From: Crassaminicella profunda
GTDB lineage: Bacteria; Bacillota; Clostridia; Peptostreptococcales; Thermotaleaceae
Length of the DNA: 64,000 bases
Reading direction: 5' to 3'
Assembly (NCBI RefSeq): GCF_019884785.1
Contig: NZ_CP082326.1
Span: 675,355-739,354, forward strand
Part shown: piece after piece, positions 45,383 to 56,513 of the stretch
Numbering within the stretch: position 1 is the first letter of the stretch
Layout of the letters: each line of letters begins with the position of its first letter
Notes under the pieces: generated by a model
Database searches by the model: none
What the model saw: only the letters and a program-made list of their open reading frames with translations
What the model was told of the DNA's origin: nothing
Translations under genes and position numbers: made by a program

Positions 45383-45628
45383 AAAGCGTCGAAAGAGACA
45401 AAGCTTTCATGATGGTATTTTCAGAGAGTCGGGAGGGTGGAAACCGATAGTACTAGAAAGTGGAGATCACTCTGGAGCTGTGCAAATGAAATAAGTAGTT
45501 TGCAACGATTGACCTCGTTAATGGGTCTTAGGTTTGTTAGAACCGAAATGAGCGGCACATAAAGTGCAAGCAAGGTGGTACCGCGAGTAAATCCTCGTCC
45601 TTGAAGTATATCTTCAAGGGCGTTTTTT
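45383..45628 (+). promoter_or_regulatory. T-box leader (tRNA-sensing riboswitch)
   Basis: The leader starts with AAGCGTCGAAAGAGACAAAG, has Stem I with the distal GGGAGGGTGGAAACC region (about 45430-45445), and the conserved T-box AAGGTGGTACCGCG at 45572-45585. The antiterminator bulge reads TGGT, which needs a tRNA ending in A-CCA. This excludes tRNA-Trp (G73 here). The specifier is best read as ATC (45466-45468, Ile) just before ACTCTGGAG, with moderate certainty. A terminator, CGTCCTTGAAG/CTTCAAGGGCG plus six T, ends at 45628. Confidence 0.9.
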
Positions 45629-45658
45629 ATTTACAAAAAAGTAGAAAGGAGGATAAAA

Positions 45659-45790
45659 ATGGAAAAAATGAAGGTTCAAATGGAAGAGCATCAAGTTGAA
45701 AATACAGAGCAAAAAGAAATGGCAAAAGAAAATGAAGTTAATGTAAATTATTTTGGCTGTGGAAGATTTTCAGATGAATATGCTTTTTAG
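45659..45790 (+). CDS. 43-residue peptide downstream of the T-box
   Basis: ATG 45659 has an excellent ribosome site (AAAGGAGG, 7-8 bases). The product is Glu-, Lys- and Met-rich with no Ile, and ends in NYFGCGRFSDEYAF. It has no signal peptide, membrane helix or recognised family. A second short frame (ATG 45800, 10 codons, MEEIYIMLKT) with its own GGAGG follows, then a terminator at 45832. The T-box therefore controls only these short frames. It could be a real regulated peptide, or the remnant left after deletion of an amino-acid gene. Confidence 0.55.
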   Translation: MEKMKVQMEEHQVENTEQKEMAKENEVNVNYFGCGRFSDEYAF

Positions 45791-45831
45791 GGAGGAATCA
45801 TGGAAGAAATATACATTATGCTGAAAACGTA

Positions 45832-45871
45832 AAAGAATCTATTGTGTAAAAGGCAATAGGTTCTTTTATTT
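45832..45871 (+). terminator. Terminator closing the T-box transcript
   Basis: AAAGAATCTATTG, loop, CAATAGGTTCTTTT, then ATTTT. The stem is 13-14 bp with one G-U. Confidence 0.85.
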
Positions 45872-45950
45872 TGTATAATTCATCCTATAAAAGATGCATA
45901 TTATAATAGAGTCTAAATTTATAATATAGATCTTTAAAAGGTGGAGAGTA

Positions 45951-46457
45951 ATGGAAAAAGCGATTATAGTATTGATATTACAATTGTTTTATGTAACCAT
46001 ATTAACCTTAAGAACAACTTTTATGGTTAGAAATAAGTGTAAGGTTTCTGCAGTTTGTGGTTTTTTAGAAGCGGGAATCTATATTTCTGGGTTGACATTG
46101 GTTTTAAAAGGAGAAAGAAATATTTATAGTATGATTGCCTATGCTGTTGGATTTGGAATAGGTATTTGTGTAGGTGGTTTTGTAGAACAAAAAATAGGGA
46201 TTGGGAATATTGCCATTACAGTAAATATGAGAAACAAAAATGAGAAGCTCATTAACCATTTAAGAGAAATGGATTTTCATGTGACCATATTTGAAGGAAT
46301 GGGTGTAGATGGCAAGCGTTATAAATTTGATATCTTAACCACTAGACATAAGGAAGAGGAATTAATTGAGTTAATAAAGTTTTATGAACCAAATGCTTTT
46401 GTCATTTCATTTGAACCAAGAAAGTATAAAGCTAGGACTAGTTTAAAATTGAAATAA
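45951..46457 (+). CDS. DUF2179/DUF5698 membrane protein
   Basis: 168 residues, ATG after GGTGGAGAG. Three membrane helices occupy the N-terminal 85 residues (VTILTLRTTFMVRN and GFGIGICVGGFVEQKIGIG are typical of the UPF0316 group). The C-terminal 80 residues form a soluble DUF2179 domain (FHVTIFEGMGVDGKRYKFDI, VISFEPRKY), a fold also found at the end of YitT-type proteins. Role unknown. Single gene with its own terminator (46466). Confidence 0.85.
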   Translation: MEKAIIVLILQLFYVTILTLRTTFMVRNKCKVSAVCGFLEAGIYISGLTLVLKGERNIYSMIAYAVGFGIGICVGGFVEQKIGIGNIAITVNMRNKNEKLINHLREMDFHVTIFEGMGVDGKRYKFDILTTRHKEEELIELIKFYEPNAFVISFEPRKYKARTSLKLK

Positions 46458-46465
46458 AATGATTT

Positions 46466-46510
46466 AAGGGTCGATTCATTGTTATGTGAGGGTGAATCGT
46501 CCTTTATTTT
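46466..46510 (+). terminator. Terminator after the DUF2179 gene
   Basis: AAGGGTCGATTCA pairs with TGAATCGTCCTT, followed by TATTTTG; the stem has one imperfect pair. Confidence 0.7.
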
Positions 46511-46676
46511 GTATATATAATAAGGGGATAGTGGTTGGGATTGACTATATAAGATGAGTATCAATAGGTGATAGAGATATGGTTTGAAGAAGATTTTAGG
46601 GAAAAAATGGATAAATTATGAAATTAGGTTATAATAAAGGTATAAAGGTTATATGATAAGAATGGGGGTAGGACGT

Positions 46677-47156
46677 ATGAAGTGTTTGGTTGTTTATTAT
46701 TCATTAGAAGGGAATACGAAGTTTATTGCAGAGACAATTGCTGAGTCAACGGGCGCAGATCTTTTAGAACTCAAACCCAAAAAAGATATTTCATCAAAAG
46801 GGTTTATGAGGTATGTAAAGGGAGGCGGGCAGGTAGTAATGAAGAAAAGGCCAGAATTAATGGCATTTGATAAAGATCCTAATGAATATGATTTTATATA
46901 TTTTGGGACACCTGTATGGGCAGCAAGCTTTGCACCAAGCTATAATACCTTCTTTTCTAATATAAACTTAAAAGATAAAAAAGTAGCATTGTTTTGTTGT
47001 TATAGAGCAAGTTGTGGAAATACGTTTAATCATTTTGCTAAATATTTAGAAGGAAATGAGATTGTAGATAAAATTGAATTCAAAGAGCCTGTGAAAAGGG
47101 ATGAAAATAAGAAACAAATACGGGAGTGGACAAAAGCTATAAGCATGAATTTATAA
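46677..47156 (+). CDS. Flavodoxin-family protein
   Basis: 159 residues from ATG 46677, giving the standard start MKCLVVYYSLEGNTKFIAE; an earlier ATG at 46653 adds eight residues and overlaps the GGGGGTAGGA ribosome site. The phosphate loop YYSLEGNTKF binds FMN, and YFGTPVWAASFAPSYNTF and CCYRASCGNTF complete the flavodoxin fold. It is probably an electron-transfer or NAD(P)H-linked oxidoreductase. A zinc-ribbon gene follows 44 bp downstream and may be co-transcribed. Confidence 0.88.
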   Translation: MKCLVVYYSLEGNTKFIAETIAESTGADLLELKPKKDISSKGFMRYVKGGGQVVMKKRPELMAFDKDPNEYDFIYFGTPVWAASFAPSYNTFFSNINLKDKKVALFCCYRASCGNTFNHFAKYLEGNEIVDKIEFKEPVKRDENKKQIREWTKAISMNL

Positions 47157-47200
47157 GTTGTACGAGATTGTTAAAATCTAAAGAATTAGGAGGTGAAGAT

Positions 47201-47365
47201 ATGGCAGATAAAACATTAGTATGTCAAGATTGTGGAAAAGAGTTTGTATTTACTGAAGGGGAGCAAGAATTCTTCAAAGAAAAAGGATTTGAGAGCGAAC
47301 CTAAAAGATGTGTTGAATGTAGAAGAGTAAGAAGACAACAAAGACAACAAAGATCTAATGACTAA
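47201..47365 (+). CDS. Small zinc-ribbon protein
   Basis: 54 residues from ATG 47201, after GGAGGTGAAG. Two CxxC pairs (CQDCGKEF and RCVECRRV) with an intervening FTEGEQEFFKEKGF helix match the probable zinc-ribbon domain family. The C-terminus is Arg/Gln-rich (RRQQRQQR). Common in Clostridia; possibly nucleic-acid binding. Confidence 0.88.
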   Translation: MADKTLVCQDCGKEFVFTEGEQEFFKEKGFESEPKRCVECRRVRRQQRQQRSND

Positions 47366-47381
47366 TCTATAGATATATAGG

Positions 47382-47425
47382 TAAGAGGGCTATTGAATAA
47401 GATTCCGTAGCCTTAATTTTTTTTT
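47382..47425 (+). terminator. Terminator after the zinc-ribbon gene
   Basis: AAGAGGGCTA pairs with TAGCCTT, followed by AA and nine T. Confidence 0.75.
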
Positions 47426-47513
47426 GGGGAAAACATATTGACTTTCATTTTTAATTATGGTATATTATTTTTCGTCCCTTGTGAGAGGGACTAAAACTAG
47501 AAAAAAATTCTAG

Positions 47514-47542
47514 TTGACGTAAGATGAGAAATGTGGTAAGAT
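47514..47542 (+). promoter_or_regulatory. rRNA operon promoter P1
   Basis: TTGACG and TAAGAT, 17 bp apart, about 200 bp before 16S. A TCCCTT/AGAGGGA hairpin and a CTAG dyad lie just upstream (47474-47513). Confidence 0.75.
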
Positions 47543-47596
47543 ATTTCTTGTCGTCGCTTCTACAAACAACTTCGAAGAAAGATTTTTAAAAAGTTG

Positions 47597-47625
47597 TTGA
47601 CAGATTCGACAAGAAATGATAAGAT
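47597..47625 (+). promoter_or_regulatory. rRNA operon promoter P2
   Basis: TTGACA (47597-47602) and TAAGAT (47620-47625), 17 bp apart; the main tandem rRNA promoter. Confidence 0.8.
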
Positions 47626-47744
47626 AGTTAAGTCGCTAAACGGCGATTAATTAAAAAAGATTTGATCTTTGAAAACTATACAGTGTAAGAAATTAAGCCA
47701 GATAATAGGACTGCAAAGTCCAAAACGTTCAATTCAAAACTTTT

Positions 47745-49280
<1,536 letters not shown>

Positions 49281-49367
49281 TAGGTTTGTTTCTTACACTG
49301 TCTAGTTTTGAAGGATCAAACCTTCAAAATGAAACTCGGAAAACTTTATTTCTGACTGTTCATGCAT

Positions 49368-49443
49368 GGGGACGTAGCTCAGCTGGGAGAGCACCTGCCT
49401 TGCACGCAGGGGGTCAGGGGTTCGATCCCCCTCGTCTCCACCA
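49368..49443 (+). tRNA. tRNA-Ala (TGC)
   Basis: 76-nt cloverleaf with acceptor GGGGACG/CGTCTCC, anticodon loop CTTGCAC and encoded CCA. It is the only tRNA in the 16S-23S spacer. Confidence 0.98.
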
Positions 49444-49555
49444 TTAAAACCTTTCGAAAGAGAGGATTTAACTTTGTACTTTGAAAACTAAACAATGCAT
49501 ATATAAAAAGATTAATACTACAATTAATCTGAGAGATATCAAAATGATCAAAAAC

Positions 49556-52482
<2,927 letters not shown>

Positions 52483-52523
52483 TAAAATATGCATTGTTTG
52501 GTTTTGAGGGTACAAATTAGTAG

Positions 52524-52552
52524 TTGACAAGATTCTACAAATTTGCTAGAAT
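52524..52552 (+). promoter_or_regulatory. Promoter P1 before 5S and tRNA cluster
   Basis: TTGACA (52524-52529) and TGC-TAGAAT (-10 at 52547-52552), 17 bp apart, directly after 23S. Confidence 0.75.
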
Positions 52553-52599
52553 GAATTTTGTCGTCACTCAACACAATTTGAAAAAAAAGTAGAAAAGTG

Positions 52600-52628
52600 T
52601 TGACAAACTACGAAAAACGAGATATAAT
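52600..52628 (+). promoter_or_regulatory. Promoter P2 before 5S and tRNA cluster
   Basis: TTGACA (52600-52605) and TATAAT (52623-52628), 17 bp apart; near-consensus. Confidence 0.82.
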
Positions 52629-52652
52629 ATATCTTGTCCCTTAAAAAAGGAA

Positions 52653-52711
52653 ACTCAAAAACGTAGTGTTTATGAGTACTCCACTCACACCAAATGTAAA
52701 ATTTAGGTAGT
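52653..52711 (+). repeat. Two-hairpin spacer repeat, copy a
   Basis: ACTCAAAAAC...GTTTATGAGTACT, then a weaker second dyad around AATGTAAAATTTAGGT. The AGTACT join and AAAATTT core match copies b and c. Confidence 0.55.
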
Positions 52712-52722
52712 TTTTAAAGAAA

Positions 52723-52783
52723 GCTCAGAAATTTCACATTTCTGAGTACTGAATAACAACGAAATTGAAAATTTCTGTTATTC
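52723..52783 (+). repeat. Two-hairpin spacer repeat, copy b
   Basis: Hairpin 1 CTCAGAAA/TTTCTGAG, AGTACT, then hairpin 2 GAATAAC/GTTATTC enclosing AACGAAATTGAAAATTTCT. It ends 7 bp before 5S, so it may be a processing site. Confidence 0.7.
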
Positions 52784-52790
52784 ATGCACA

Positions 52791-52906
52791 TCTAGTGACT
52801 ATAGCGAAGGGGTCACACCTGTTCCCATACCGAACACAGAAGTTAAGCCCTTCAGCGCTGATGGTACTTGGCGGGTAACTGCCTGGGAGAGTAGGTCGTC
52901 GCTAGT
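52791..52906 (+). rRNA. rrf: 5S ribosomal RNA
   Basis: TCTAGTGACTATAGCGAAGG start, GGTCACACCTGTTCCCATAC core and GTCGTCGCTAG end; terminal stem CTAGTGAC/GTCGCTAG. Confidence 0.95.
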
Positions 52907-52915
52907 TTGAGATGG

Positions 52916-52992
52916 GGCGGCGTAGCTTAGCTGGCTAGAGCGTCCGGTTCATACCCGGAAGGTCGGTGGTTCGAGTCCACTCGCCGCTACCA
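52916..52992 (+). tRNA. tRNA-Met (CAT), elongator type
   Basis: 77 nt, anticodon loop TTCATAC, encoded CCA. Lacks the C1-A72 mismatch of initiator tRNA. First tRNA after 5S. Confidence 0.93.
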
Positions 52993-53010
52993 AAATTTCA
53001 TAATAAGCAA

Positions 53011-53085
53011 GGCCCATTGGTCAAGCGGTCAAGACACCGCCCTTTCACGGCGGTAACCCGGGTTCGATTCCCGGATGGGTCACCA
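53011..53085 (+). tRNA. tRNA-Glu (TTC)
   Basis: 75 nt, anticodon loop CTTTCAC, acceptor GGCCCAT/ATGGGTC, CCA encoded. Confidence 0.97.
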
Positions 53086-53090
53086 ATTTT

Positions 53091-53166
53091 GGGCGTATAG
53101 CTCAGCTGGGAGAGCACCTGCCTTACAAGCAGGGGGTCATAGGTTCGAACCCTGTTACGCCCACCA
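53091..53166 (+). tRNA. tRNA-Val (TAC)
   Basis: 76 nt, anticodon loop CTTACAA, acceptor GGGCGTA/TACGCCC, CCA encoded. Confidence 0.97.
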
Positions 53167-53171
53167 AAATT

Positions 53172-53248
53172 GGCCCGGTAGTTCAGTTGGTTAGAATGCC
53201 AGCCTGTCACGCTGGAGGTCGAGGGTTCGAACCCCTTCCGGGTCGCCA
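53172..53248 (+). tRNA. tRNA-Asp (GTC)
   Basis: 77 nt, anticodon loop CTGTCAC, acceptor GGCCCGG/CCGGGTC, discriminator G, CCA encoded. Confidence 0.97.
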
Positions 53249-53300
53249 ATTTTCTTTAAAACAAAAAGAAAACTTGAAAGTATAGCATTAAATTAAGGTA

Positions 53301-53360
53301 ACTAAGAAACACAAGGTTTCTTAGTACTACAATTACACAAAATATAAAATTTTGGTAATT
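53301..53360 (+). repeat. Two-hairpin spacer repeat, copy c
   Basis: Hairpin 1 CTAAGAAA/TTTCTTAG, AGTACT, hairpin 2 AATTAC/GTAATT enclosing AAATATAAAATTTTG. Located between tRNA-Asp and tRNA-Thr. Confidence 0.7.
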
Positions 53361-53367
53361 GCAGCAT

Positions 53368-53442
53368 GCTGGTGTGGCTCAACGGTAGAGCAGCTGACTT
53401 GTAATCAGCAGGTTGGGGGTTCGATTCCCTTCGCCAGCTCCA
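53368..53442 (+). tRNA. tRNA-Thr (TGT)
   Basis: 75 nt, anticodon loop CTTGTAA, acceptor GCTGGTG/CGCCAGC (with one G-U-type pair), CCA encoded. Confidence 0.95.
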
Positions 53443-53452
53443 TTTTCAAACA

Positions 53453-53525
53453 TGCGGATGTAGTTCAATGGTATAAGTAGAGAACCCAGATCTTTGATTT
53501 GGTGTGAATCACTTAGTAATGAGCT
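53453..53525 (+). pseudogene. Chimeric tRNA pseudogene (tRNA-Gly 5' half, Gln-like anticodon arm)
   Basis: The first 21 bases copy the real tRNA-Gly gene at 53573. The following CCAGATCTTTGATTTGG resembles the anticodon arm of tRNA-Gln (CCAGATTTTGATTCTGG at 53761 region). A T-arm-like GTGTGAATCAC follows, but the 3' acceptor strand and CCA are missing. It cannot be a functional tRNA. Confidence 0.65.
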
Positions 53526-53572
53526 TCATAAGCAAGAAAAGTAAAGAAATGGTCATAAAGTATTCTAAGCAT

Positions 53573-53646
53573 GCGGATGTAGTTCAATGGTAGAACTTCA
53601 GCCTTCCAAGCTGATAGCGTGGGTTCGATTCCCATCATCCGCTCCA
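53573..53646 (+). tRNA. tRNA-Gly (TCC)
   Basis: 74 nt, anticodon loop CTTCCAA, acceptor GCGGATG/CATCCGC, CCA encoded. CATGCGGATGTAGTTCAATGGTA-type sequence at its start is repeated exactly 119 bp upstream. Confidence 0.97.
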
Positions 53647-53648
53647 AT

Positions 53649-53725
53649 GGGTTCATAGCTCAGTTGGATAGAGCAACGGCCTTCTAAGCCGTGTGTCCGG
53701 GGTTCGAATCCCTGTGGACCCGCCA
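53649..53725 (+). tRNA. tRNA-Arg (TCT)
   Basis: 77 nt, anticodon loop CTTCTAA, discriminator G, CCA encoded. Confidence 0.96.
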
Positions 53726-53733
53726 TAAAACTT

Positions 53734-53809
53734 TGGGGTATCGCCAAGCCGGTAAGGCACCAGATTTTGATTCTGGCATGCGTAGGTTCGAGTCCTGCTA
53801 CCCCAGCCA
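53734..53809 (+). tRNA. tRNA-Gln (TTG)
   Basis: 76 nt, anticodon loop TTTTGAT, acceptor TGGGGTA/TACCCCA, CCA encoded. Confidence 0.96.
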
Positions 53810-53812
53810 TAT

Positions 53813-53888
53813 GACCCATTAGCTCAGTTGGTAGAGCACTTGACTTTTAATCAAGGTGTCCCGCGTTCGAGCCGCGGATGGGTCACCA
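53813..53888 (+). tRNA. tRNA-Lys (TTT)
   Basis: 76 nt, anticodon loop CTTTTAA, acceptor GACCCAT/ATGGGTC, CCA encoded. Confidence 0.97.
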
Positions 53889-53906
53889 GTTTTAATCCAC
53901 ATTCGG

Positions 53907-53982
53907 AGGGGTATAGCTCAGTTGGTAGAGCAGTGGTCTCCAAAACCACGTGCCGAGGGTTCAAGTCCTTCTGCCCCTGCCA
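53907..53982 (+). tRNA. tRNA-Trp (CCA)
   Basis: 76 nt, anticodon loop CTCCAAA, discriminator G, CCA encoded. Confidence 0.97.
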
Positions 53983-53999
53983 ATGTTTCATATACATAT

Positions 54000-54076
54000 C
54001 GAGGTGTAGCGCAGTTTGGTAGCGCATCTGGTTTGGGACCAGAGGGCCGCGGGTTCAAATCCTGCCACCTCGACCA
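54000..54076 (+). tRNA. tRNA-Pro (TGG)
   Basis: 77 nt, anticodon loop TTTGGGA, acceptor CGAGGTG/CACCTCG, CCA encoded. Confidence 0.97.
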
Positions 54077-54094
54077 TTTATTTAAATTCCATTG

Positions 54095-54171
<77 letters not shown>

Positions 54172-54199
54172 TTCCAAGTTAATATGTATTCTTATATGA

Positions 54200-54276
54200 G
54201 GGCCTTTAGCTCAGTTGGTTAGAGCGTCCGGCTCATAACCGGCAGGTCCGGGGTTCGAATCCCTGAAGGCCCACCA
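54200..54276 (+). tRNA. tRNA with CAT anticodon (Met elongator or Ile2)
   Basis: 77 nt, anticodon loop CTCATAA, acceptor GGGCCTT/AAGGCCC, CCA encoded. It is not an initiator. With another CAT tRNA at 52916, one of the two may carry lysidine and decode ATA; which one cannot be settled by eye. Confidence 0.9.
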
Positions 54277-54302
54277 TCATGTAATTTAATAGTTTATTAT
54301 TT

Positions 54303-54378
54303 GCCCAGATAGCTCAGTCGGTAGAGCAGGGGACTGAAAATCCCCGTGTCGGTGGTTCGATTCCGCCTCTGGGCACCA
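54303..54378 (+). tRNA. tRNA-Phe (GAA)
   Basis: 76 nt, anticodon loop CTGAAAA, acceptor GCCCAGA/TCTGGGC, CCA encoded. Last tRNA of the cluster. Confidence 0.97.
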
Positions 54379-54385
54379 CTTATTG

Positions 54386-54423
54386 AAATAGCAAGCAGAA
54401 ACTGCTTGCTATTTATTTTTTTA
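54386..54423 (+). terminator. Terminator of the rRNA/tRNA cluster
   Basis: AAATAGCAAGCAG (54387-54399) pairs with CTGCTTGCTATTT (54402-54414), followed by A and T-run. Confidence 0.88.
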
Positions 54424-54517
54424 TCTTTTATTATATTAAGTGTGTATAGAGTTTTTATGGATATAAATTTACTTTATAAAAAAATTATAATAAAGATATG
54501 TAGAACTGAGGGGGACA

Positions 54518-55450
54518 ATGGCAGCTATGGATAAAAAGCGATTATACATATTATTGACTTTAACAGTGATTTTTTGGGGTACGTCCTTTGCAGCTGTAAA
54601 AATAGGCATGGGAGATTTGGCACCTGTACAGTTTTTATTTTTACGGACTTTTTTTGCATCGGTTATTTTTGGTGTGATTCTATTACGTATAGATCATGAA
54701 AAGAGAAAGATAGAAAAAAAGGATATTCCGTATATAACCTATTTAGGATTTATGGGGATTGCTGGTTATTTTGCAGTACAATATACAGCATTGAAATTTA
54801 CGACTACGGTAAATGCTTCTTTGCTCATAGGGATCGCACCTATTGTTATTGCCATATATGCAAAATTTTTCTTAAATGAAGATTTGAATCTTAAAAGAAC
54901 AATAGGGATATTATTATGTTTCATAGGAATATGTATGATTATTACAAAGGGGAATTTTTCTAACTTTTCCTTTGGGGAAACATTATTTGGAGATGTGTTG
55001 ATGATTATTAATGCAGTGATGCTTGCTGCATTTTCATTGGGGGCAAAGAAGATCTTAAATAAGTACGACCCATTTATTGCTGTGGCGTATATTAATATGG
55101 CTGCTTGTATATTACTAATTCCTGTTAGTTTTATACCGAATTTTTTAGCTCCAGTATCTCTTTTATATAGTTTTTCTAAAATACATGTGGCAACGGTTTG
55201 TTCTGCCCTTTATTTAGCATTTACTTGTACAGTTTTGGGGTATTATGCTTGGTACAATGCTATAAAGGAAATAGGACCTGCAAGAACTTCTGTTTTTAAT
55301 TATATTAATCCATTGGTGGCAGCCATTGTTTCTTTCTTTTTCTTTCATGAGGAAATGAGTATATTTACGATTTTAGGAGGAATCAGTATTATTGGAGGCG
55401 TATCACTAAATAATATGAGCCAAGCAAAAGGGGAAAAAGTAAGTAGGTAG
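54518..55450 (+). CDS. DMT-superfamily (EamA) permease
   Basis: 310 residues with ten membrane helices in two EamA repeats: FWGTSFAAVKIGMGDLAPVQ in the first and SALYLAFTCTVLGYYAWYNA with ARTSVFNYINPLVAAI in the second. These are typical of RhaT/YdcZ-type drug and metabolite exporters. ATG follows GAGGGGGACA; a second ATG nine bases on is possible. Substrate unknown. Confidence 0.9.
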   Translation: MAAMDKKRLYILLTLTVIFWGTSFAAVKIGMGDLAPVQFLFLRTFFASVIFGVILLRIDHEKRKIEKKDIPYITYLGFMGIAGYFAVQYTALKFTTTVNASLLIGIAPIVIAIYAKFFLNEDLNLKRTIGILLCFIGICMIITKGNFSNFSFGETLFGDVLMIINAVMLAAFSLGAKKILNKYDPFIAVAYINMAACILLIPVSFIPNFLAPVSLLYSFSKIHVATVCSALYLAFTCTVLGYYAWYNAIKEIGPARTSVFNYINPLVAAIVSFFFFHEEMSIFTILGGISIIGGVSLNNMSQAKGEKVSR

Positions 55451-55511
55451 ACGATAAAAATAGATTGACGTATAATAAAGATAGAAAATATCTAATGAAG
55501 AGGTGATTGGG

Positions 55512-56342
55512 ATGAAAGGTGAGGCCTTTTTAGATTATTATATTTATAATGGGGAAGAATACGCAACTGAAAAAAAGGAAGTTTTTTTTGAAATTGGTTC
55601 TCCTATTATTTATGAAGTCATCAGGGTAATTGATGGGGTGCCTTTATTTTTAGAAGAGCATTTAGAAAGAATGAGAAAGTCTGCTCAGCTTTTAGGAGTG
55701 AGTATTCAAAAACCAGATGAAATCATTACAGATGAAATATTGAGGTTAATTCAAATAAACAAATGCAAAAATATGAATGTGAAGCTTCTTTGTAGTAGTC
55801 GTAAAGGAGAAAAACAGGATTTTTTTGTTTATTTTATTAAAAGCCATTATCCAACAAAAGATATTTATGAAAAAGGGATACATACGATTCTTTATGATTC
55901 TGAGAGGGAAAATCCTAATGCAAAGGTAATCAATACTTCTTTTAGAGAGCATGTAAATCAAAGGATTAAGGAAGAAAATGCGTTTGAGGCATTATTAGTG
56001 AACAAGGAAGGAACCATTACAGAAGGAAGTCGGTCTAATATGTTTTTCGTAAAGGGAGAAGAGGTGCTTACAGCTCCTGCTGCGGATGTATTGTTAGGGG
56101 TAACAAGAAAGCGTATTATGAAGGTTTGTAAAGATTTAAATATTCCTGTAAGAGAGAAAGCTATTTCTATAAAAGATATAGATTCACTAGATGGGGCTTT
56201 TATGAGTGGAACTTCTGTCAATGTATTGCCCATTCGTAGTATTGATCAGACCTATTTGGATGCTGCTGATAACAAGCTTATTATGAAAATTTCAAAAGGA
56301 TATATACAGGAGATGAAAAGCTATATTGAGGCCAGATCTTGA
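55512..56342 (+). CDS. Class IV aminotransferase (BCAT/DAAT/ADCL-like)
   Basis: 276 residues from ATG 55512, after AGAGGTGATTGGG; a GTG at 55503 overlaps the ribosome site. The fold-type IV PLP signature is visible: Arg in EVIRVIDGVPLFLEEHLERM, Lys in AKVINTSFREH (about 143), Glu in ITEGSRSNMFFVK and the GVTRKRIMKV phosphate-binding segment. Members act on branched-chain amino acids, D-alanine or aminodeoxychorismate; the exact reaction cannot be told here. A terminator overlaps its stop codon. Confidence 0.85.
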   Translation: MKGEAFLDYYIYNGEEYATEKKEVFFEIGSPIIYEVIRVIDGVPLFLEEHLERMRKSAQLLGVSIQKPDEIITDEILRLIQINKCKNMNVKLLCSSRKGEKQDFFVYFIKSHYPTKDIYEKGIHTILYDSERENPNAKVINTSFREHVNQRIKEENAFEALLVNKEGTITEGSRSNMFFVKGEEVLTAPAADVLLGVTRKRIMKVCKDLNIPVREKAISIKDIDSLDGAFMSGTSVNVLPIRSIDQTYLDAADNKLIMKISKGYIQEMKSYIEARS

Positions 56343-56359
56343 TCTGGCATTTGTTTTTT
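56331..56359 (+). terminator. Terminator after the aminotransferase gene
   Basis: GCCAGATC, TT, GATCTGGC, then ATTTGTTTTTT. Its stem includes the TGA stop. Confidence 0.85.
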
Positions 56360-56513
56360 GTGAAAGTTGCAAAGAATCAAATAGATGGTATAATGAGGAA
56401 TAAACTTTTTTATCAAGTAGTTGTTATATTCGATTTTCTTTAAGAATAAAATATCTATGTAGCACAAAACCTAATAGGATGTTTTATAAAATTTAATTTG
56501 AGGAAGTGACTTT

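Noticed and set aside
45383-45628. Tryptophan specificity of the T-box (TGG in the specifier region)
   Set aside because: The antiterminator bulge TGGT requires discriminator A, whereas tRNA-Trp in this window has G. ATC just before ACTCTGGAG fits better.
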